DNA from: Eubacterium sp.
Lineage (GTDB): Bacteria; Bacillota; Clostridia; Lachnospirales; Lachnospiraceae
DNA: 10,220 nt
Reading direction: 5' to 3'
NCBI GenBank assembly: GCA_024697885.1
Contig: JAILSA010000196.1
Coordinates: 1-10,220, forward strand
How positions within the stretch are numbered: the stretch's first letter is position 1; each line of letters opens with the position of its first letter. The translations under genes and the position numbers were made by a program. Below the pieces are notes generated by a model. The model did no database searches, was not told the origin of the DNA, and was given only the letters and a program-made list of their open reading frames with translations. Of the stretch, positions 5,895-10,220 are shown piece after piece.

Positions 5895-7049
5895 ATGACT
5901 ACAAACGAGAAAGCATTGAAACTTCACGAAGAGTGGAAGGGTAAAATCGACACCACACCTAAGTGCCAGGTGAAGTCCCGCGAGGATTTGGCTATTGCTT
6001 ACACACCAGGTGTTGCGGAGCCTTGTAAGGTGATCGCAGACAACAAGGAAGAGGCCTATAAGTACACCATCAAATCCAACACCGTGGCTGTTGTCTCTGA
6101 CGGAAGTGCCGTTCTCGGTTTGGGTAACATCGGACCTGAAGCTGCCATGCCAGTTATGGAAGGTAAGGCAGTTCTCTTTAAGGAGTTTGGCGGGGTCAAC
6201 GCCTTCCCAATCTGCCTCGACACACAGGACACCGAGGAAATTATCAAAACAGTGGTCAATATTGCACCTACCTTTGGCGGCATTAACCTGGAGGACATCT
6301 CCGCTCCTCGCTGCTTCGAAATCGAGACACGCTTAAAGGAGCTCCTTGACATTCCTGTCTTCCACGACGACCAGCACGGAACTGCCATCGTAGTTCTCTC
6401 CGGTATCATCAACGCCCTCAAGGTAGTAAATAAGAAAAAAGAGGATTGTAAGGTAGTTGTTAACGGCGCCGGCTCTGCAGGAGTTGCCATCAGCAAGCTC
6501 CTCCTCCGCTACGGTTTCCAAAATGTACTTCTCTTAGACCGTTCCGGTATCCTCAACAAGGAAACCAAGAATCCTAACTGGATGAAGAAAGAAATGATTG
6601 AGATCACCAATCCAAACCAGGAAAAGGGCGGACTCAAGGAAGCTCTGGTAAATGCTGATATTTTCATCGGCGTATCTGCTCCTGGTATCGTGACAGAGGA
6701 AATGGTTAAGACCATGAACAAGGATGCCATTATCTTCGCTCTTGCCAATCCAGTTCCAGAAATCATGCCTGACATCGCCAAGAAGGCAGGTGCTCGCATT
6801 GTGGGAACAGGCCGTTCTGACTTCCCTAACCAGGTTAACAATGTAGTTGCTTTCCCTGGAATTTTCCGTGGAGCCCTGGAAGGACGCGCACCACAGATCA
6901 CAGAGGAAATGAAATTGGCAGCAGCCTTTGCCATTGCCTCCCTGGTACCAGAGGACGAATTAAACGAGGACTACATTATGCCAGAAGCCTTTAACCCAGA
7001 CGTGGCTGACGTAGTTGCTGAGGCAGTTAAGGCCCACATCAACAAGTAA
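5895..7049 (+). CDS. NAD(P)-dependent malic enzyme
   Basis: This catalyses oxidative decarboxylation of malate to pyruvate and CO2 with reduction of NAD(P), linking C4 acids to pyruvate in the cytoplasm. The 384 residues fit the short bacterial form, without the phosphotransacetylase-like extension. Visible landmarks are AYTPGVAEP with the catalytic Tyr36, SDGSAVLGLGNIGP (68-81), GKAVLFKEF with the catalytic Lys91, metal-binding acids in NLEDI (131-135) and HDDQHGTA (157-164), and the nucleotide-binding NGAGSAGVA (190-198). NAD versus NADP preference is not clear from the motif alone. The ATG has AAGGA 6 bases upstream. It heads an operon: the next gene starts 20 bases after its stop with no terminator between. 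Confidence 0.96.
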   Translation: MTTNEKALKLHEEWKGKIDTTPKCQVKSREDLAIAYTPGVAEPCKVIADNKEEAYKYTIKSNTVAVVSDGSAVLGLGNIGPEAAMPVMEGKAVLFKEFGGVNAFPICLDTQDTEEIIKTVVNIAPTFGGINLEDISAPRCFEIETRLKELLDIPVFHDDQHGTAIVVLSGIINALKVVNKKKEDCKVVVNGAGSAGVAISKLLLRYGFQNVLLLDRSGILNKETKNPNWMKKEMIEITNPNQEKGGLKEALVNADIFIGVSAPGIVTEEMVKTMNKDAIIFALANPVPEIMPDIAKKAGARIVGTGRSDFPNQVNNVVAFPGIFRGALEGRAPQITEEMKLAAAFAIASLVPEDELNEDYIMPEAFNPDVADVVAEAVKAHINK

Positions 7050-7068
7050 TTAATCTACGAGGTTCTTT

Positions 7069-8016
7069 GTGGAAAAAAGACAAATGTGGGGAGAAAAGCC
7101 CTATCACTCCCTTGATTACGAAATGAAAAATCGCTTCGGCGAAAAAATATACAAGGTCTCTTTGGTTGGTTCTCAAACCTGTCCCAACCGGGATGGCACA
7201 CTGGACACCCGGGGCTGCATCTTTTGCAGCGGTGCCGGGTCCGGTGATTTTGCCTCTCCCCGCTGCCGCAGTGTGACCGCCCAGATTGACCATGGCATTA
7301 TGGGAATCTCCTCTCGCAAAAGGGTCGGTTCCCATTTTATCGCCTATTTTCAATCCTTTACCGGGACCTATGGTCCCATCCACCAGCTCAGGTCCATGTT
7401 TATGGAGGCCCTAAACCACCCTGATGTGGTCATGCTCTCCATTGGAACCAGACCTGACTGCCTAGGCGACCAGGTCATGGACCTTCTTGTGGAATGCAAT
7501 CGAATCAAGCCTCTCATTGTAGAGCTGGGACTGCAGACCATACACGAGAACACGGCCCGCTATATTCGGAGGGGCTACCCACTCCCCGTCTACGACCAGG
7601 GGGTAAAAAAGCTTCAGGACGCCGGGATTGAGGTGGTAACCCATGTGATTGCCGGCCTGCCGGGCGAAAGCCTGGAGGACTTTTTGGCCACGGTCCACCA
7701 TGTGGGACAGGTGGGGTCTCAGGGCATCAAGCTCCAACTCCTCCATGTCCTAAGGGGCACAGACTTAGCACTTGACTACCAAAAGGGACTTTTTCGGGCA
7801 TTGACCATGGAAGAATATTTGCACTGGATTGAATCAGCAATCTCCATTTTACCTCCCCAAGTGGTGATTCACCGACTGACGGGAGATGGTCCCAAGGACC
7901 TACTGATTGCCCCGGAGTGGAGCAGCCGAAAGAGAGATACCCTCAACCGACTCCACCGGGAATTAAAAGAAAAAAACATTTGGCAAGGAAAGGAGGCCCA
8001 CAACTATGGCAAGTGA
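7069..8016 (+). CDS. TIGR01212-family radical SAM protein (YtqA/YhcC type)
   Basis: This 315-residue radical SAM protein carries the spaced cluster motif of its family: Cys38 in CPNRDGT, then Cys50 and Cys53 in RGCIFC, expected to hold a 4Fe-4S cluster that cleaves S-adenosylmethionine. Other conserved pieces are IAYFQSFTGTYGP (91-103), SIGTRPDCL (124-132), VELGLQT (151-157) and HVIAGLPGE (192-200). From memory of the literature, the Bacillus subtilis member YtqA (MnmL) acts in making 5-aminomethyl-2-thiouridine in tRNA, so a tRNA wobble-uridine role is plausible here. No MnmM (YtqB) partner is in the window. The start is a GTG with GAGG 6 bases upstream. It overlaps the next gene by 11 bases. 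Confidence 0.92.
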   Translation: MEKRQMWGEKPYHSLDYEMKNRFGEKIYKVSLVGSQTCPNRDGTLDTRGCIFCSGAGSGDFASPRCRSVTAQIDHGIMGISSRKRVGSHFIAYFQSFTGTYGPIHQLRSMFMEALNHPDVVMLSIGTRPDCLGDQVMDLLVECNRIKPLIVELGLQTIHENTARYIRRGYPLPVYDQGVKKLQDAGIEVVTHVIAGLPGESLEDFLATVHHVGQVGSQGIKLQLLHVLRGTDLALDYQKGLFRALTMEEYLHWIESAISILPPQVVIHRLTGDGPKDLLIAPEWSSRKRDTLNRLHRELKEKNIWQGKEAHNYGK

Positions 8017-8521
8017 TTCTATAACCTTATATAAATTAATCATCCTATACACCTTGGAAAAAGCCGGGCAGGACTTACCCCTTCCCATGGTCTCCGACTA
8101 CATTACGGGCCAGGGCTACACCAACTACTTCACGGTGCAAAACGCCTTTGGAGAGCTTCTACAGGCCGGTATGATTCAGGAAAATTCCACCTACCACACC
8201 ACCTACTACTCCATTACGGAGACAGGAAAGGAAACTCTCTCCCTCTTTGGCCAGCCCCTCTCACCGGAAATCCGGTCGGAAATAGAGGACTACCTAAGAG
8301 AGAAAAAAATCGAAATTATCAACGAGACCTCTCTGGTCTGTGACTACACCTCAAACTCCCGTGGCTACTATATCGCCACCTGCAATCTCATGGAGGGAAA
8401 CAATATTATCTTCCAGACCAAGCTAGAGGTAGCCAGCGAGGCAGAGGCCATTCAGGTCTGTGAAAAATGGCAAGAAAAAAGCCAGGACATCTATCAATTT
8501 GTCCTGACCAATCTCCTATAA
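8006..8521 (+). CDS. DUF4364 family winged-helix protein
   Basis: This 171-residue cytoplasmic protein matches the DUF4364 family known from Clostridia. Residues 1-80 look like a winged helix of PadR type: a first helix (YKLIILYTLEKAG), a recognition region (TVQNAFGELLQAGMI, 43-57) and a wing (TTYYSITETGKE, 65-76). The rest is a mixed domain rich in acidic and helical segments (SEIEDYLREKKIEI, 90-103). A DNA-binding regulator is the natural reading, but no target is known and none is shown here. A strong AAAGGAGG (7989-7996) lies inside the end of the radical SAM gene, 9 bases before the ATG. The 11-base overlap suggests translational coupling. It is the last gene before the terminator at 8565. 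Confidence 0.85.
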   Translation: MASDSITLYKLIILYTLEKAGQDLPLPMVSDYITGQGYTNYFTVQNAFGELLQAGMIQENSTYHTTYYSITETGKETLSLFGQPLSPEIRSEIEDYLREKKIEIINETSLVCDYTSNSRGYYIATCNLMEGNNIIFQTKLEVASEAEAIQVCEKWQEKSQDIYQFVLTNLL

Positions 8522-8564
8522 TCCTGCCCTTTAAGGTGTGGGAAACTCAAAATACAAATGCCAT

Positions 8565-8596
8565 AAAGTCCAGGTCGATTTGACCTGGACTTTTAT
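8565..8596 (+). terminator. Strong intrinsic terminator between convergent genes
   Basis: AAAGTCCAGGTC (8565-8576) pairs perfectly with GACCTGGACTTT (8582-8593) across a 5-base loop, followed by TTTTATTTAT on the plus strand. It ends the malic enzyme operon. On the minus strand the trailing run is only TTT before ATGG, so termination of the M23 gene in that direction is probably weaker but possible. Confidence 0.9.
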
Positions 8597-8599
8597 TTA

Positions 8600-9565
8600 T
8601 TAAGCCTTTTTAATTTTTTTACCTGGATTAAACTGCTTGTAGGTGTACTTATCCAATAGGGAAACGGAGTTGTACTCCAGATCAAAGTCTGGTCCCTTAC
8701 GCAGTTCGAAGTGAAGGTGGGCACCAAAGGCATATCCTGTAGAACCTGTGACGCCGATCTTGTCTCCGCCTGAGACCTTATCTCCCACGTCCACCTTGAT
8801 TTTGGAGCAGTGGGCATAGTAGGAATAAATACCTTTGCCGTGGTAAATCACGATTAGTTTTCCAAAGGATGAAAGAGAACTTGCCGCATGATACTTGGCA
8901 TATACCACAGTACCGTCAGACACACTGTAGATGTCTCTTCCGCCTCCTAAGGCGTCCCATCCGTAGTGCTTACCTCTGTGAACCGCACAGTGACAGTGCC
9001 ATCCGTCACCCCAGTTGCCTCCCCTTACAGGAGATTGCCACTTGCATTTTTTCACCTTAAAATCATCGCTGATTACGGTCTTTTTATCCTTGGCCTTGTT
9101 GGTGGCAGTTACCGTATATGTATACTTACCAGGCTCTAACTCACTGAACTTCATGGAACTGTCCACTTTTTTCAAAGAGGCCTTTTTCTTGTTTACCTTT
9201 AACTTCTTCTTGTAAAGAGTCTCGCCCTCATCATTCTTAATGGTGGCCACAACTGTTTTCATCTTCTTGCTGGCCTTGAGAGTTCCCTTTACTGTAAAGC
9301 CTGCACCCTGAGAAAGCTTCTTTGGATGGCTGGCCTTCTTTACCTTAACTGTCCAAGTCTCTGGTGTGGCTGTTGCCACAGGAGTCTGGCTAGCCTCTGC
9401 AGTGGCAGTTGGGGCCGGTGTAGCTGTAGCTGTTGCCTTCTCCTCTTCTTCAATGGCAGAACCTGAAACCTCCTCAGACCTTGCCAGGGTTCTTGGCGCA
9501 AAAGATGCAAGTCCCATACTGGTCACCAAAAGGTAGGCCATCCACTTTTTCATTCCCTTTTTCAT
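8600..9565 (-). CDS. Secreted M23 family peptidoglycan endopeptidase
   Basis: This 321-residue exported protein likely cuts peptide cross-links of peptidoglycan. A signal peptide (MKKGMKKW, hydrophobic core to about 25) probably ends after TLA (28). A low-complexity Glu then Ala/Thr/Pro linker (39-70) leads to a beta-rich, Lys-rich Ig-like domain (about 71-173). The catalytic LytM/M23 domain spans about 177-310: HYGWD (His200, Asp204), YAH (His252) and HLHFE (His283, His285) give all zinc and catalytic positions. A cluster WHCHCAVH (189-196) with two extra Cys lies just before the first motif. I prefer the ATG at 9565, with GGAG 11 bases upstream; a GTG at 9577 overlaps that site. It has a strong promoter and WalR-like repeats in its leader. 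Confidence 0.93.
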   Translation of the reverse strand: MKKGMKKWMAYLLVTSMGLASFAPRTLARSEEVSGSAIEEEEKATATATPAPTATAEASQTPVATATPETWTVKVKKASHPKKLSQGAGFTVKGTLKASKKMKTVVATIKNDEGETLYKKKLKVNKKKASLKKVDSSMKFSELEPGKYTYTVTATNKAKDKKTVISDDFKVKKCKWQSPVRGGNWGDGWHCHCAVHRGKHYGWDALGGGRDIYSVSDGTVVYAKYHAASSLSSFGKLIVIYHGKGIYSYYAHCSKIKVDVGDKVSGGDKIGVTGSTGYAFGAHLHFELRKGPDFDLEYNSVSLLDKYTYKQFNPGKKIKKA

Positions 9566-9614
9566 TATATTTGTCACTCCATATATTTCTTGTTCGTTAC
9601 ATTTAAATTAATTT

Positions 9615-9631
9615 GTTACAAAATTGTTACG
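9615..9631 (-). promoter_or_regulatory. WalR-like direct repeat in the M23 gene leader
   Basis: On the minus strand, CGTAAC (9631-9626), five bases, then TGTAAC (9620-9615) match the WalR (YycF) consensus TGTWAH-N5-TGTWAH except for the first base. A further TGTAAC sits at 9601-9596. WalR controls cell-wall hydrolase genes in Firmicutes, which suits an M23 gene. The repeat lies about 12 bases after the inferred transcription start, a position more typical of repression. Confidence 0.35.
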
Positions 9632-9649
9632 CACTGTGACGCAAATACT

Positions 9650-9678
9650 ATTATACACTATATTTTTTTGTTCTGCAA
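9650..9678 (-). promoter_or_regulatory. Near-consensus sigma-A promoter of the M23 gene
   Basis: On the minus strand, TTGCAG (9678-9673), a 17-base spacer and a perfect TATAAT (9655-9650) lie ahead of the M23 gene. Transcription should start near 9643, giving a leader of about 78 bases that contains the GTAAC repeats. Confidence 0.8.
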
Positions 9679-9741
9679 CTGTAGAATTATTTTTTTCAAA
9701 TATTACGTTAATCTCCTCCTGTTTACCCATTTTCCCGCGAA

Positions 9742-9773
9742 AAAAAGACTATTTCAGGCGAAATAGTCTTTTT
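9742..9773 (-). terminator. Intrinsic terminator of the zinc-ribbon gene
   Basis: A perfect 14-bp inverted repeat (9742-9755 with 9760-9773) encloses a 4-base loop; its core is GACTATTTC/GAAATAGTC and A/T runs form the outer stem. On the minus strand it is followed by a T-run and begins 14 bases after the stop of the gene ending at 9788. The T-run on the plus side makes it potentially bidirectional, but no plus-strand gene precedes it. Confidence 0.85.
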
Positions 9774-9787
9774 GTAACATTTTCTAT

Positions 9788-10081
9788 TTATTTTACGGTC
9801 ATGCCGCCAGACATACCTGAGGCCTGCAGACTTCCCTCCCGAACGAATCGGCGAAGAACCCGCCCCGGCACACCGGATTTTTCCTCTAATTCCTGTATGG
9901 TCATGAATCCATTTTCGTCAATGCACTTCTTCACTCTGCCAAAATATGTGAGATAGGTAGCTCCACAATCCTGGCAGCGATAGAGTTCACTTTTTATCAA
10001 AACCATCCGGCCAGAACAATTCTTACAGCGAACAGCGTCCGGCTCCTCCACCAGCATCTTAAATCTCTCTTCCTGTCTCAT
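9788..10081 (-). CDS. Small zinc-ribbon / helix-turn-helix protein (YvyF-like architecture)
   Basis: This 97-residue protein has two parts. Cys19 and Cys22 in CKNC, with Cys36 and Cys39 in CQDC, form a probable zinc ribbon. Residues 58-83 (NGFMTIQELEEKSGVPGRVLRRFVRE) read as a helix-turn-helix. The order resembles YvyF, a Bacillus flagellar-operon protein of unclear role, though no flagellar gene is in view; a small transcription factor or RNA-binding role is also possible. I chose the ATG at 10081 because GGGAG lies 8 bases upstream; the in-frame ATG at 9 codons or fewer before it has no such site. It starts 22 bases after the gene at the right edge and is probably co-transcribed with it. 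Confidence 0.75.
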   Translation of the reverse strand: MRQEERFKMLVEEPDAVRCKNCSGRMVLIKSELYRCQDCGATYLTYFGRVKKCIDENGFMTIQELEEKSGVPGRVLRRFVREGSLQASGMSGGMTVK

Positions 10082-10103
10082 AGGCAGCACTCCCATCAAG
10101 AAA

Positions 10104-10220
10104 TCATTTTTTGCCGTAAACTTTATTATAATTTGCGATACACTGCTCAATAACCTCAATGGCCTCTGCTGGTCCACCGAACTCTTTTACTGCAGTTTCC
10201 TTGCTCTCCAAATCCTTGTA
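10104..10220 (-). CDS. C-terminal end of an unidentified gene, cut by the window edge
   Basis: An open frame runs from the right edge to a TGA at 10106-10104, giving 38 residues: a charged segment YKDLESKETAVKEF, then GGPAEAIEVIEQCI and a lysine-rich end VYGKK. Codon use looks like a real gene, and the zinc-ribbon gene follows after 22 bases with its own ribosome site. The tail resembles the closing helix of some GT-B glycosyltransferases, but too little is present to name the protein. No signal for transcription start lies within the window. Confidence 0.7.
   Translation of the reverse strand, partial: YKDLESKETAVKEFGGPAEAIEVIEQCIANYNKVYGKK

Noticed and set aside
6056-6496. 146-codon minus-strand open frame inside the malic enzyme gene
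   Set aside because: The opposite strand encodes invariant malic enzyme motifs throughout; this is a shadow produced by codon bias.
7039-7383. 114-codon minus-strand open frame at the start of the radical SAM gene
   Set aside because: It lies antisense to the conserved Cys motif of the radical SAM protein and has no terminator or promoter of its own.
9608-9730. 40-codon minus-strand open frame (MGKQEEINV...) between the zinc-ribbon terminator and the M23 gene
   Set aside because: It contains the near-consensus M23 promoter boxes, starts right after a terminator, and its only GGGA lies too close to the ATG. Probably chance.
10082-10177. 32-codon upstream extension of the zinc-ribbon protein
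   Set aside because: It overlaps the end of the gene at the right edge and lacks a ribosome site, while the ATG at 10081 has GGGAG at 8 bases.

Overview
The window looks like core chromosome of a low-GC, Gram-positive anaerobe of the class Clostridia, most likely Lachnospiraceae. The grounds are family content: a UAP1-like UDPGP protein next to rho, a rho with an Asn/Gln-rich insertion, a DUF4364 protein behind a TIGR01212 radical SAM enzyme, a GT2 plus CDP-glycerol phosphotransferase fusion, and AGGAGG-type ribosome sites with sigma-A-like promoters. I see no insertion sequence, phage gene or CRISPR array. No stretch longer than 300 bases lacks a gene.

Left part, minus strand, read right to left from a divergent promoter region near 5.8 kb: a UDP-sugar pyrophosphorylase (5729-4500), rho (4475-2967), a bifunctional teichoic-acid-type transferase (2863-569) and rpmE for ribosomal protein L31 (433-233). 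The first two look co-transcribed. The transferase and rpmE each have their own extended -10 promoter, and the rpmE promoter sits inside a terminator-like inverted repeat. Beyond the rpmE terminator, bases 1-180 hold no convincing gene but fold into three strong hairpins with competing pairings. This is an unidentified structured RNA candidate and the least explained part of the window.

Middle, plus strand: a malic enzyme (5895-7049), a radical SAM protein of the YtqA/YhcC family (7069-8016) and a DUF4364 winged-helix protein (8006-8521) form a tight operon closed by a strong hairpin terminator.

Right part, minus strand: a secreted M23 endopeptidase (9565-8600) with a near-consensus promoter and WalR-like repeats in its leader, a small zinc-ribbon/helix-turn-helix protein (10081-9788) with its own terminator, and the last 38 codons of an unidentified gene at the right edge.

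The themes are central metabolism (malic enzyme), transcription and translation (rho, L31, probable tRNA modification), and cell envelope building and remodelling (nucleotide-sugar synthesis, phosphopolyol polymer synthesis, peptidoglycan cleavage).
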